The notes below the pieces were generated by a model. That model was not told the DNA's origin, made no database searches, and saw only the letters and a list, made by a program, of their open reading frames with translations. From JAOUEA01 sp963719165 (GTDB lineage: Bacteria; Actinomycetota; UBA4738; HRBIN12): a stretch of DNA of 64,000 nt. A program made the position numbers and the translations under genes. Positions within the stretch are counted from its first letter, which is position 1. Each line of letters begins with the position of its first letter. Below are positions 50,861 to 59,559 of the stretch, one piece after another. The stretch covers positions 620,001-684,000 of the forward strand of contig CAVRAV010000001.1 in the NCBI GenBank assembly GCA_963719165.1, read 5' to 3'.

Positions 50861-51370
50861 GTGGATCGCGTCGGACGTCGCGGCGCGGCGATCCTCTTCG
50901 GGACGGCGGCCCTCGCATACCTCCTGGACCGCCTGAGCAAGCTGTGGGCCGAGCGAGCCTTGCAGGATCGTCCGATCGACCTCATCCGCGGCGTGTTGAG
51001 CCTGCGCTTCACCACTAACTCGGGCGGGGCGTTCAGCCTGGGCCAGAGCGCGCCGTGGCTCTTCGCGGCGTTCACGATCGCGGTCTCGATCCTCATCGTG
51101 GCCACTGCGTTCCGTCGTCGGAGCGTGCTCGCGGCGCTCGCGCTCGGGCTCGTGCTGGGCGGGGCGCTGGGCAACCTCACGGATCGCGCGGTGCGCGCGC
51201 CGGGTCTGAGGGGCACGGTGGTCGACTTCATCGACCTCCACGTGTGGCCCATCTTCAACGTCGCCGACGCCGCGATCGTGGTGGGGGCCCTCTTGCTCGC
51301 GGTCTCGGCCCTCAGATCCGAGCGCGCCGGCGCGGACGCCTCCGCCCGGGAGGATCCCGGCGATGCCTGA
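50861..51370 (+). CDS. lspA: Lipoprotein signal peptidase
   Basis: LspA cuts signal peptides from prolipoproteins after lipid attachment. The 169-residue protein has four helices, DRLSKLWAERAL after the first, FTTNSGGAFSLGQ, and the two catalytic-aspartate motifs LGNLTDRAVRAPGLRGTVVD and WPIFNVADAAIVVG. The two binding lipoproteins at the right end of the window are likely substrates. GTG start. The end overlaps rluD by 8 nt. Confidence 0.92.
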   Translation: MDRVGRRGAAILFGTAALAYLLDRLSKLWAERALQDRPIDLIRGVLSLRFTTNSGGAFSLGQSAPWLFAAFTIAVSILIVATAFRRRSVLAALALGLVLGGALGNLTDRAVRAPGLRGTVVDFIDLHVWPIFNVADAAIVVGALLLAVSALRSERAGADASAREDPGDA

Positions 51371-52271
51371 GTCCCTGCAAGGGGTGCCAGGTCGGCTCGA
51401 CACGGTGGTGAGCGGGCTCACCGGGCTGCCGCGGGCCGACGTCCAGCGAGCCATCGCGGCGGGACGTGTGCTCGTGGATGGGGAGGCGCGCGTGAAATCC
51501 CACCGCCTGGTCGGCGGGGAGCGGATCGAGGCCGACCTCGACACCGACATCCGCCTGCAGCCCGAGGGGCCATCCGTCCCCGTGCGGCATCGCGACCCAC
51601 ACCTGCTCGTGATCGCCAAGCCTGCCGGCCTCGTGACCCACCCGACCGAGCGGCGGCGCTCCGGCACGCTCGTCAATCGATTGCTGTGGATGCACGAGCC
51701 CCTGTCCACCTTGGGCGGGCCCATGCGGCCCGGGATCGTGCACCGGCTGGACGCCGGCACGAGCGGATTGATGGTCGTCGCCGCGACCGACGATGCCCAC
51801 GCACGGCTCGCCGAGATGTTCCGGGACCACGACGTGGAGCGTCGCTACCTCGCGCTCGCGCGCGGCAGTGTGGACCACGACGATTTCGCGGTGGACGCCC
51901 CGCTGGGACGCCGCGCCAACCGCGTCGTCGTCGACCACACGCAGGGCAGGGTCGCGGAGACCGGATTCACGGTGCTGGAGCGCGCGGGGGGGGCCACCCT
52001 CCTGGAAGCCCTCCCGCGCTCCGGACGCACGCACCAGATCCGGGTGCACCTCCAAGCGATCGGCCATTCGATCGTGGGCGATAGGAGCTATGGGGGCGGG
52101 GGGGACCTGGCGCGAGCGCTCGGCCTCGACCGGCCGTTCCTGCACTCCGCGTGGGTCGGGTTCACCCATCCGATCACAGGCGAACGGATCGAGGTGGCGG
52201 AGCCTCTGCCCGGCGATCTGGAGGATGCGCTCGCTCGCGCACGGGCACGGGAACGGGCACCCGGAGGCTAG
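51363..52271 (+). CDS. rluD: 23S rRNA pseudouridine synthase, RluA/RluD family
   Basis: The 302-residue protein has an N-terminal S4 RNA-binding domain (RADVQRAIAAGRVLVDGEAR) and the catalytic domain with LLVIAKPAGLVTHPT. GIVHRLDAGTSGLMVVAATD contains the catalytic Asp in HRLD, and LPRSGRTHQIRVHLQAIGH follows. It converts uridines to pseudouridine in 23S rRNA; exact sites cannot be read from sequence. It forms the common lspA-rluD pair. Confidence 0.9.
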   Translation: MPESLQGVPGRLDTVVSGLTGLPRADVQRAIAAGRVLVDGEARVKSHRLVGGERIEADLDTDIRLQPEGPSVPVRHRDPHLLVIAKPAGLVTHPTERRRSGTLVNRLLWMHEPLSTLGGPMRPGIVHRLDAGTSGLMVVAATDDAHARLAEMFRDHDVERRYLALARGSVDHDDFAVDAPLGRRANRVVVDHTQGRVAETGFTVLERAGGATLLEALPRSGRTHQIRVHLQAIGHSIVGDRSYGGGGDLARALGLDRPFLHSAWVGFTHPITGERIEVAEPLPGDLEDALARARARERAPGG

Positions 52272-52317
52272 CGGTCTGCCGTTGCGGGGCGGGCCGGGAC
52301 CCCTTCCACCAGCCGCC

Positions 52318-52346
52318 TTGACGACCTGCCGAGCCGGGCGTAGCTT
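52318..52346 (+). promoter_or_regulatory. Promoter of dnaE
   Basis: TTGACG (52318-52323), exactly 17 bp, then TAGCTT (52341-52346). The predicted start lies near 52353, about 85 nt before the dnaE ATG, and the DnaA boxes fall in the transcribed leader. Confidence 0.6.
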
Positions 52347-52376
52347 GGGCATCCTTCGCGAATCACATCCGTGTAG

Positions 52377-52385
52377 TTCTCCACA
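52377..52385 (+). promoter_or_regulatory. DnaA box (one mismatch)
   Basis: TTCTCCACA differs from the consensus TTATCCACA at one base. It faces the perfect box at 52400-52408 across 14 bp. Confidence 0.55.
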
Positions 52386-52399
52386 ACGGTTCCGATCGG

Positions 52400-52408
52400 T
52401 GTGGATAA
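52400..52408 (-). promoter_or_regulatory. DnaA box (perfect consensus)
   Basis: TGTGGATAA on the plus strand is the exact reverse complement of TTATCCACA. With the box at 52377 it forms an inverted pair between the dnaE promoter and the start codon, where bound DnaA could hinder transcription. Confidence 0.65.
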
Positions 52409-52439
52409 CTCGTCCTCCGGGAGGAGCCCAGCACCACCG

Positions 52440-55400
52440 ATGAGCACCGCGTCCGAAGCCGGCTTCGTTCACCTCCACACGCACTCGGAGTACTCCTTGC
52501 TGGACGGGGCGGCGCGGATCGACGCACCGGCCTCGGACCTGGGGGCTCCCACGATCTTTACCGAGGCCCTGCGGCTGGACATGCCGGCCATCGCGATCAC
52601 CGATCACGGTTCCATGTTCGGGGCGCTGCGCTTCTTCGAAGCGGGGCGCGCCGCGGGCGTCAAGCCGATCCTCGGGGTCGAGGCCTACGTGGCGCCGGGG
52701 TCGCGCTTCGACCGCAACCCGGGCGAGCGCGAGGAGAAGTACTACCACCTCACCCTGCTCGCGGAGAACGAGATCGGCTACCGCAACCTGCTCAAGCTCG
52801 TCAGCGCCGCGCACCTCGAGGGGTTCTACCATCGACCACGGATGGACAAGCAGCTCCTCGGGGAGCATGCGGAGGGCGTGATCTGCATGTCGGGGTGCCT
52901 GTCCTCGGAGCTCGGCGTGGCGCTGCTCGCCGGCCAGCACGATCGCGCGCGCTCCGTGGCCGCCGGCTACCGCGACATCTTCGGCGCCGATCGGTACTTC
53001 ATCGAGGTGCAGGACCATGGCCTCGCGGACCAGCACGCCATCTTGCGTGCGCAGTTCGCGTTGGGGGACGAGCTGGGGATCCCCGTCGTTGCCACGAACG
53101 ACCTGCACTACACGCTGAAGGAAGATGCGAAGCCGCACGACGTCCTGCTCTGCATCCAGCAGAAGAAGCTGCAGAGCGATCTCAAGCGACTGAAGTTCGA
53201 CTCCGAGGAGTTCTACCTGAAGAGCGCCGAAGAGATGCGCCACCTCTTCCGCGAACGCCCCGACGCCTGCGACCAGACCCTGCGGATCGCCGAGCGCTCG
53301 GAGGTCGACCTGATCTACGGCGACCGCGCTCCGGCCGAGGAGCGCTATCACCTGCCGAGGTTCGAAACGCCTGGGGGTCTCGACCGCGACACGTACCTTC
53401 GGCGCCTCGTCGACGAGGGCGCCGTGCAGCGCTACGGAGCGGTCACCGCCGAGATCGGCGATCGTATCGAGCACGAGCTCGGGGTCATCACGTCGATGGG
53501 CTTCGGCGGCTATTTCTTGATCGTGTGGGATCTGATCCGTCACGCGCGCGAGCAGGGGATCCGCGTGGGGCCGGGACGCGGCTCCGCAGCGGGGTCGGTC
53601 GTCTCCTACTGCCTGCGGATCACCGACCTCGACCCCTTGCGCTACGGGCTGTTGTTCGAGCGCTTCTTGAATCCGGACCGCGTCCAGATGCCGGACATCG
53701 ACATGGACTTCGACGAGCGACGCCGGGACGAGGTGATCCGCTACGCCACGCAGAAGTACGGGGCGGACCACGTGGCGCAGATCGTGACGTTCCAGACGAT
53801 CAAGGGGAAACAAGGCATCCGCGACGCGGCGCGCGTCCTCGGCTTCCCCCCGGTTGTGGGAGACCGCCTCTGCAAGATGTATCCGCCGGCCGTGATGGGA
53901 CGTGACTATCCCATCGAGGACGCGCTGCGACTCTCGCCCGACCTCGCGAACGCCTACGAGAAGGAGCCCGAGGCGAAGGAGATCGTGGAGACGGCGCGCG
54001 CCCTCGAGGGTCTGCGTCGGGAGGACTCCGTGCACGCGGCCGGCGTCGTGATCGGCGACGCCCCGCTCGTGAACTACCTGCCCCTGAAGCTGTCCAAGGA
54101 CTCTCGCGACGATTCCAAGCGGGTGGTGACGCAGTTCGACATGAACGGCGTCGAGGCGCTGGGCCTGCTGAAGATGGACTTCCTGGGTTTGCGCAACCTG
54201 TCCGTGATCGAAGACGCGCTGCGTCACCTCCGCACCCGCGGCGTCGAGCTCGACATCGATCACGTGAGCCTGGACGACGCCGACACCTACGCGATGCTGC
54301 AGCGGGCGGAGACCACCGGCGTGTTCCAGATGGAGTCCTCGGGGATGCGCCAGCTCATCAAGCTGCTCGCTCCCGATCGCTTCGAAGATCTCATGGCGCT
54401 CGTGGCCCTGTACCGTCCCGGCCCGCTCAACAACGGCCTGCACACGGAGTACGCGGAGCGCAAGCACGGCCGGCGGAAGGTGACCTACCCCCACCAGGAC
54501 CTCGAGCCGATCCTCAAGGACACCTACGGCGTGATGATCTATCAGGAGCAGGTCATGCAGGTCGCGGTGGCCCTGGCCGGGTTCACCATGGGCGAGGCGG
54601 ACACCCTGCGCAAGGCCATGGGCAAGAAGAAGCTCGAAGTCCTCATGCCCTTCAAGGAGCAGTTCATCGCGGGGGCGGTGGGCAAGGGGTACGACCGCAA
54701 GCTCGCGGCGGACATGTTCGACATGATCGTGCCTTTCGCCGACTACGGCTTCAACGCCTCGCACGCGTGCGCATACGGTCTGGTCGCGTACCAGACCGCG
54801 TACCTCATGGCGCATCACCCCGTGGAATACCTGTCGGCGATCCTCACGAGCGTGAAGGACGACAAGGACGCCAAACCCTTCTACCTGTATGCGTGTCGGG
54901 GCATGGGGGTCGAGGTGTTGCCGCCCGACGTCAACGAATCCGAGCTGGACTTCGCGCCCGCCCCCGCCGAGGCGCCGACCATCCGCTTCGGCCTCGCGGC
55001 CGTTCGCAACGTGGGCGAGGGCGCCGTGCAGCAGATCATCGACGCGCGCCGCGCGGAGGGCGCCTTCACGTCCTTCAGCGATTTCTGTCGCAAGGTCGAG
55101 CCCTCAGTGCTCACCAAGCGCGTCCTCGAATCGTTGATCCAGGCCGGCGCGTTCGACTCGCTTGGATACACCCGCCGGGCCCTCCTCGAACGCCAGGACA
55201 TGGTCTCCGCGCCGATCCTCGCCGAGCGCAAAGCGGAGGCCGCAGGCCAGTTCTCGCTCTTCGGCAGCGACGCCGCCGACGCCGGCGCCATCGACGAATC
55301 CGTGCTCCAGGGCGCCGAGTTCGACAAGCGGGATCTCCTGCGCCTGGAGAAAGAGATGCTCGGCCAGTACGTCACCGATCACCCGCTGCTCGAGGTGAAG

Positions 55401-55979
55401 GGCACGCTCGCGTCGCAGGCCACCCACGAGATCGGGGACCTGGAATCGCTCGGCGACGGGGACCTCGTCACGATCGGGGGGATCATCGGCGCCGTGGCCC
55501 GCAAGTACACGAAGCGCGGTGAGCCCTACGCCCAGTTCCGCCTGGAAGGACTCGCCGGCGGCGTCGAGGTCGTGGCGTTCCCGAGCGTCTACGAGGCGGT
55601 CCCGGGGTTGATCGAGACGGACCGGATCGTCTTGAGCACCGGCCGCATCGACCTGCGCGGCCGCGAGCTTCAGATCCGCGCCTCCGCGGTCCGCGAGCCG
55701 GACCTCGGAGACTCGATGCAAGCCCTGGGCGCCGAGTCGGTCGTGGTGGACCTTCCCGCCGCAGCGTGCACCCCCGTCGTGCTCGCCAAGCTGCGGGAGC
55801 TCTTCGTCGCGCACGAAGGATCGGCCTCGGTTCGGGTCCGGTTCGTGGCATCCACCGGAGTGACGCCGCTCGAGGTCGGCGCTTACCGCGTGAACCCCGC
55901 GGGGAACCTCATGGGCGAGCTGCGGATGCTCCTGGGCTCGGGTTGCGCCCGGCTGGAGCGCGAGGGCGCCCCCGTCTGA
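52440..55979 (+). CDS. dnaE: DNA polymerase III alpha subunit (replicative)
   Basis: This 1179-residue protein is the main replicative polymerase. The PHP domain is intact (FVHLHTHSEYSLLDGAAR, with both histidines), so metal-dependent proofreading is possible. The polymerase core has GPGRGSAAGSVVSYCLRITD and PDIDMDFDERRRDEV, with catalytic D419 and D421. The finger region contains MIYQEQVMQVAVALAGFTMG, and the C-terminal part holds the helix-hairpin-helix and OB domains (IGGIIGAVARKYTKRGEPYA). The ATG was preferred over a GTG 39 nt upstream because GGGAGGAG lies ahead of it and the GTG is inside the DnaA box. A second C-family polymerase, dnaE2, is 35 kb upstream. Confidence 0.95.
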   Translation: MSTASEAGFVHLHTHSEYSLLDGAARIDAPASDLGAPTIFTEALRLDMPAIAITDHGSMFGALRFFEAGRAAGVKPILGVEAYVAPGSRFDRNPGEREEKYYHLTLLAENEIGYRNLLKLVSAAHLEGFYHRPRMDKQLLGEHAEGVICMSGCLSSELGVALLAGQHDRARSVAAGYRDIFGADRYFIEVQDHGLADQHAILRAQFALGDELGIPVVATNDLHYTLKEDAKPHDVLLCIQQKKLQSDLKRLKFDSEEFYLKSAEEMRHLFRERPDACDQTLRIAERSEVDLIYGDRAPAEERYHLPRFETPGGLDRDTYLRRLVDEGAVQRYGAVTAEIGDRIEHELGVITSMGFGGYFLIVWDLIRHAREQGIRVGPGRGSAAGSVVSYCLRITDLDPLRYGLLFERFLNPDRVQMPDIDMDFDERRRDEVIRYATQKYGADHVAQIVTFQTIKGKQGIRDAARVLGFPPVVGDRLCKMYPPAVMGRDYPIEDALRLSPDLANAYEKEPEAKEIVETARALEGLRREDSVHAAGVVIGDAPLVNYLPLKLSKDSRDDSKRVVTQFDMNGVEALGLLKMDFLGLRNLSVIEDALRHLRTRGVELDIDHVSLDDADTYAMLQRAETTGVFQMESSGMRQLIKLLAPDRFEDLMALVALYRPGPLNNGLHTEYAERKHGRRKVTYPHQDLEPILKDTYGVMIYQEQVMQVAVALAGFTMGEADTLRKAMGKKKLEVLMPFKEQFIAGAVGKGYDRKLAADMFDMIVPFADYGFNASHACAYGLVAYQTAYLMAHHPVEYLSAILTSVKDDKDAKPFYLYACRGMGVEVLPPDVNESELDFAPAPAEAPTIRFGLAAVRNVGEGAVQQIIDARRAEGAFTSFSDFCRKVEPSVLTKRVLESLIQAGAFDSLGYTRRALLERQDMVSAPILAERKAEAAGQFSLFGSDAADAGAIDESVLQGAEFDKRDLLRLEKEMLGQYVTDHPLLEVKGTLASQATHEIGDLESLGDGDLVTIGGIIGAVARKYTKRGEPYAQFRLEGLAGGVEVVAFPSVYEAVPGLIETDRIVLSTGRIDLRGRELQIRASAVREPDLGDSMQALGAESVVVDLPAAACTPVVLAKLRELFVAHEGSASVRVRFVASTGVTPLEVGAYRVNPAGNLMGELRMLLGSGCARLEREGAPV

Positions 55980-56043
55980 GGCGGGACGGGCCGAGCCTCA
56001 GCTCGTGCCCGGGGCCAGCGCCGGAGACGCTCGCGGGGGCGGG

Positions 56044-56049
56044 TATGGT
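56044..56049 (+). promoter_or_regulatory. -10 element for the hisA-like gene (leaderless start)
   Basis: TATGGT is followed by 6 nt and the ATG. Confidence 0.45.
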
Positions 56050-56055
56050 GCGGCG

Positions 56056-56790
56056 ATGGCGTTCCAGGTCATCCCGTCGATCGATATCGCCGCAGGGCGG
56101 CTGGCGCGGTTCACCCCGGAGGGTCCGATCACGCTCGAGGACTTCGGCGGCGACCCGGTCACGGCGGCGGAATCCTTCCTGTCGTCGGGGGCCCGCTGGC
56201 TCCACCTCGTGGACATGGACCTCGCCTTCACGGGGACGGCCCTGAACGTCGACACGGTGATGGCCGTGCGGCGCGTGGCGCTCTTCTCCGCTGCGAAGAT
56301 CCAGACGGGGGGCGCGCTCGCCCGCCCGAGCGACGTCGATCACCTGCTCGACGTGGGGGCCGACCGCGTGGTCCTCGGGTCGGCCGCCCTCGCCGATCGC
56401 GAGCTCGTGGATCGCCTGGCCGCCTCCCTGGGAGACCGGGTGGTCGTCGGACTCGAGGTCGACGGCGACCGCGTCCGCTCGCGCGGGCGCGCCCAGGTGG
56501 ACCTCTCCCTCGGCGAGACCCTGGCCTGGTTGGCGGACACCCCGTGCGCCCGCTTCCTGCTGACGGCGGTGCGGCGCGTCGGCTCGCTGGGCGGGCCCGA
56601 CCTGACGGCGTTGGACGCGGTGCTCGGGCTGGGTCGTCCGGTGATCGTGGCGGGCGGCATCGCGGGCCTCGACGACGTGCGTGCCGTGCGAGCCATGGGC
56701 GCCGAAGGCGTGGTCGTGGGCAGGGCCGCGATCGAGACCGGCCTCGATCTGGCAGCAGCCATCGCCCTGGGGCCGACCGAGCCTGGGTAG
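56056..56790 (+). CDS. HisA/PriA-like TIM-barrel isomerase, divergent
   Basis: This 244-residue barrel matches the HisA/PriA family: VIPSIDIAAGRLARF with the first catalytic Asp, GDPVTAAESFLSSGARWLHL, VDMDLAFTG, KIQTGGALA, DRVVLGSAAL and the phosphate loop GVVVGRAAIETGL. Key positions are changed: GLDVRG of PriA is GLEVDG, and the loop DIxxDGTxxGPN that carries the second catalytic Asp is AVRRVGSLGGPD, with Val in the Asp place. It lies directly ahead of trpC-trpB-trpA and no trpF is present, as in actinobacteria where PriA serves both histidine and tryptophan synthesis. Whether this copy is active, specialised for the TrpF reaction or decayed cannot be told from sequence. Confidence 0.7.
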   Translation: MAFQVIPSIDIAAGRLARFTPEGPITLEDFGGDPVTAAESFLSSGARWLHLVDMDLAFTGTALNVDTVMAVRRVALFSAAKIQTGGALARPSDVDHLLDVGADRVVLGSAALADRELVDRLAASLGDRVVVGLEVDGDRVRSRGRAQVDLSLGETLAWLADTPCARFLLTAVRRVGSLGGPDLTALDAVLGLGRPVIVAGGIAGLDDVRAVRAMGAEGVVVGRAAIETGLDLAAAIALGPTEPG

Positions 56791-56793
56791 ACT
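56788..56793 (+). promoter_or_regulatory. -10 element for trpC overlapping the hisA-like stop
   Basis: TAGACT begins with the stop codon of the preceding gene and ends 10 nt before the GTG of trpC. No ribosome-binding site is seen, so this may be an internal leaderless promoter. Confidence 0.35.
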
Positions 56794-56803
56794 CGGCGAT
56801 CCC

Positions 56804-57580
56804 GTGGGCTTCCTCACCGACCTGCTCGAGCGGACCCGGCGTGAGCTCGAGCTCCGGCCGCTCGACGACGGCGCCCTCATGGCCCGCGCGATGGCGCGGC
56901 CGCCGGCGCGCGATTTCGAGCGGGCCCTCCGAGCACGCGCGCCGGCCGTGATCGCCGAGGTGAAGCGGGCGTCGCCGAGCGCGGGCTCGATCGACGAGGC
57001 CGCCGACCCCGTGGACCTGGCGGTCGCGTACGCGGAGGGAGGGGCGGCGGCGGTCTCCGTCCTCACGGAGCCACTGCATTTCCACGGATCGCTCGCCGAC
57101 CTCGAGGCGGTGCGCATCCGGGTCGAGGTCCCCGTCCTGCGCAAGGACTTCCTCGTGCATCCCGCGCAGGTGATCGAGTCGCGCGCCCGCGGGGCCGACG
57201 CCGTACTGTTGATCGCGGCCGCGCTCCCGGGGCGCGAGCTGGAGGCGATGCTCGGGATCGCGCGCGAGCTGGGGATGGGCGCGCTCGTGGAGACGCACGC
57301 GGATGAGGATCTCGGGCGAGCGATCGAGGCCGGCGCATCCGTGATCGGGGTGAACGCCCGGGACCTCGAGTCGCTCGAGGTCGACGTGGATCGCGCGCTT
57401 CGCGCGATACGGCTGGTGCCGGCCGATCGGTGCGCCGTGATGGAGAGCGGCGTGGCGACCCGCGCGCACGTCGAGGCGGCCGAGGAGGCAGGTGCGTCTG
57501 CCATCCTGGTGGGCGAGGCGTTGATGCGGGCGGAGGATCCGGCCGCGAAGGTTCGAGAGTTGCTGGGGGTCGATCGATGA
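56804..57580 (+). CDS. trpC: Indole-3-glycerol phosphate synthase
   Basis: TrpC closes the indole ring in tryptophan synthesis. The 258-residue barrel has AVIAEVKRASPSAGSID with the catalytic Lys, AVSVLTEPLHFHGSLADL, the second Lys in VPVLRKDFLVHPAQVIESRA, GALVETHADEDL, VIGVNARDLESLEVD and AVMESGVATRAHVEAAEEAG. It overlaps trpB by 4 nt (ATGA). Confidence 0.93.
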   Translation: MGFLTDLLERTRRELELRPLDDGALMARAMARPPARDFERALRARAPAVIAEVKRASPSAGSIDEAADPVDLAVAYAEGGAAAVSVLTEPLHFHGSLADLEAVRIRVEVPVLRKDFLVHPAQVIESRARGADAVLLIAAALPGRELEAMLGIARELGMGALVETHADEDLGRAIEAGASVIGVNARDLESLEVDVDRALRAIRLVPADRCAVMESGVATRAHVEAAEEAGASAILVGEALMRAEDPAAKVRELLGVDR

Positions 57581-58785
57581 GCGTGGTGAGGGATCAGATG
57601 ACGCCCGCGGGGCCCGACGAGCGGGGGCGGTTCGGCACCTACGGCGGACGCTACGTGCCGGAGGTCCTCATACCGGCGCTCGACGAGCTGGCCGCCGCGT
57701 GGGACGAACTGCGGGTGGACCCGGGGTTCCGCGATGAGCTGGGATCCCTCGCCCGGGACTTCGTGGGGCGGCCGACGCCGATCACGCATGCCGCGCGGCT
57801 GTCGCAGGAGCTCGGCTACGAGATCTGGCTCAAGCGCGAGGATCTCGCCCACACGGGCGCGCACAAGATCAACAACGCCCTGGGGCAGGCGCTCATCGCC
57901 CGCCGACTGGGAAAGCAACGCATCATCGCGGAAACGGGCGCGGGCCAGCACGGCGTGGCCGCGGCCACGGCGTCCGCGTTGCTGGGGCTCCCCTGCGTGG
58001 TGTACATGGGAGAGGAGGATATCCGCCGCCAGGCGCCCAACGTGGCGAGGATGCGCCTGCTCGGGGCCGAGGTCGTGCCCGTCACGGCGGGAACCCGCAC
58101 GCTGAAGGAAGCGGTGAACGAGGCCTTGCGCGACTGGGCCGCCACCGTGACGAACACGCATTACATCATCGGCTCGGTGGTCGGCCCTCACCCGTTCCCG
58201 ATGCTGGTGCGCGACCTCCAGCGGGTGATCGGCGACGAGGCAAGGGCCCAATATGCGGAGCGACTGGGGGGCGACCCCGCGTACGTGCTCGCCTGCGTCG
58301 GCGGGGGCTCGAACGCGATCGGCATGTTCACGGCTTTCGTGGGCGCGCCCGGCGTTCATCTGGTCGGCGTGGAGGCTGGCGGCCGCGGCGCGGGACTCGG
58401 CGAGCACTGCCGCTCGTTGACGCAGGGCCAACCCGGGGTCCTGCACGGTGCCCTGAGCTACCTGTTGCAGGATCCCGACGGGCAGGTGGTCGAGACGCAT
58501 TCGATCAGCGCCGGGCTCGACTACCCGGGGGTGGGCCCGGAGCACGCGTACCTCAAAGACGAGGGCCTCGCCGAATACGTCGGCGCGACGGACGTGCAGG
58601 CGCTCGAGGGCTTCCAGGCCCTCGCGCGTACCGAGGGGATCCTGCCCGCGCTCGAGCCCGCCCACGTGATCGGCTGGCTCCTCACGCGGCCGCTCCCCGA
58701 GGGCTCTCGCGTCCTCATGTGCCTGTCCGGGCGGGGGGACAAGGACCTCGACACCGTGCTCGCGGCGCTCGGGATGCACGCGTAG
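57577..58785 (+). CDS. trpB: Tryptophan synthase beta chain
   Basis: TrpB condenses indole with serine using PLP. The 402-residue protein has GRFGTYGGRYVPEVLIPAL, the PLP lysine in REDLAHTGAHKINNALGQA (K97), IIAETGAGQHGVAAA with the catalytic Glu, the phosphate-binding CVGGGSNAIGMF and CLSGRGDKD at the end. This is the TrpB1 type that works with TrpA, encoded next with a one-base overlap. Confidence 0.95.
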   Translation: MSVVRDQMTPAGPDERGRFGTYGGRYVPEVLIPALDELAAAWDELRVDPGFRDELGSLARDFVGRPTPITHAARLSQELGYEIWLKREDLAHTGAHKINNALGQALIARRLGKQRIIAETGAGQHGVAAATASALLGLPCVVYMGEEDIRRQAPNVARMRLLGAEVVPVTAGTRTLKEAVNEALRDWAATVTNTHYIIGSVVGPHPFPMLVRDLQRVIGDEARAQYAERLGGDPAYVLACVGGGSNAIGMFTAFVGAPGVHLVGVEAGGRGAGLGEHCRSLTQGQPGVLHGALSYLLQDPDGQVVETHSISAGLDYPGVGPEHAYLKDEGLAEYVGATDVQALEGFQALARTEGILPALEPAHVIGWLLTRPLPEGSRVLMCLSGRGDKDLDTVLAALGMHA

Positions 58786-59558
58786 TGGGGGGCCTCGAAG
58801 CGGTGCTGCGTGCCCGACGGAGCGGCGGCGGACGCTCGTTCGTTCCCTACGTCACCGGGGGGTTCCCGGGCGTCGACGCCGATCTGCTCCGGGAGCTGGA
58901 GGCCTCGGGAGCCGACGCGGTCGAGGTGGGGATCCCGTTCTCGGATCCCGTGATGGACGGCGGCGTGATCCAGGAGGCCTCTCGGAGGGCGCTCGAGGAG
59001 GGCACCCATCCGTCCGACGTGATCGCGACGATCGCTGAGGCCTCCCTGTCCATCCCCGTGGCCGTGATGACCTACGTGAACCCCGTCCTGCGTCGAGGCA
59101 TCGACCGGTTCCTCGACGAGGCGCGGGCCGCGGGCGTCGATGGCATCATCGTTCCCGATGTCCCGGTGGACGAGGCCGCCGAGCTGGGGGTGGCGGCCTC
59201 GGCGCGCGGGGTCGACGCCGTCCTCCTGGCAGCGCCAGGCGCCGCGCCGGATCGCCTCGCGGCGATCGCGGCATCGGCGCGAGGGTTCGTGTATTGCGTC
59301 GGGACCTACGGCGTGACGGGCGCGCGCGACACCCTGTCGGTCTCGGCACGAGAGGTCGTCGCCGCCCTGCGTCCGCTCACCGACCTGCCGCTGCTGGTCG
59401 GTGTGGGGATCGCCACTCCAGAACTCGCCGCCGAGGCCTGCGGGTTCGCCGACGGCGCGATCGTGGGGAGCGCGCTCATGGAGTGCCTCGTGGACGGTGA
59501 CCGTCAGGCGTTCGGCGCCCTCGCCGGCGCGTTCCGCCGCGCCGTCGCGGAGGCGTGA
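58785..59558 (+). CDS. trpA: Tryptophan synthase alpha chain
   Basis: TrpA splits indole-3-glycerol phosphate and channels indole to TrpB. The 257-residue barrel has FVPYVTGGFPGVD, DAVEVGIPFSDPVMDGGVIQ with the catalytic Glu, VMTYVNPVLRRGIDRF, IIVPDVPVDEAAEL with the catalytic Asp, VYCVGTYGVTGAR, and LLVGVGIATPE, GAIVGSALM at the phosphate site. The GTG start shares its G with the trpB stop. Confidence 0.93.
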   Translation: MGGLEAVLRARRSGGGRSFVPYVTGGFPGVDADLLRELEASGADAVEVGIPFSDPVMDGGVIQEASRRALEEGTHPSDVIATIAEASLSIPVAVMTYVNPVLRRGIDRFLDEARAAGVDGIIVPDVPVDEAAELGVAASARGVDAVLLAAPGAAPDRLAAIAASARGFVYCVGTYGVTGARDTLSVSAREVVAALRPLTDLPLLVGVGIATPELAAEACGFADGAIVGSALMECLVDGDRQAFGALAGAFRRAVAEA

Positions 59559-59559
59559 G

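Noticed and set aside
51312..54818. 1168-codon minus-strand open frame
   Set aside because: Antisense shadow of rluD and dnaE; composition is Arg/His/Val-rich without domains.
55909..58779. 956-codon minus-strand open frame
   Set aside because: Antisense shadow of the hisA-like gene, trpC and trpB.
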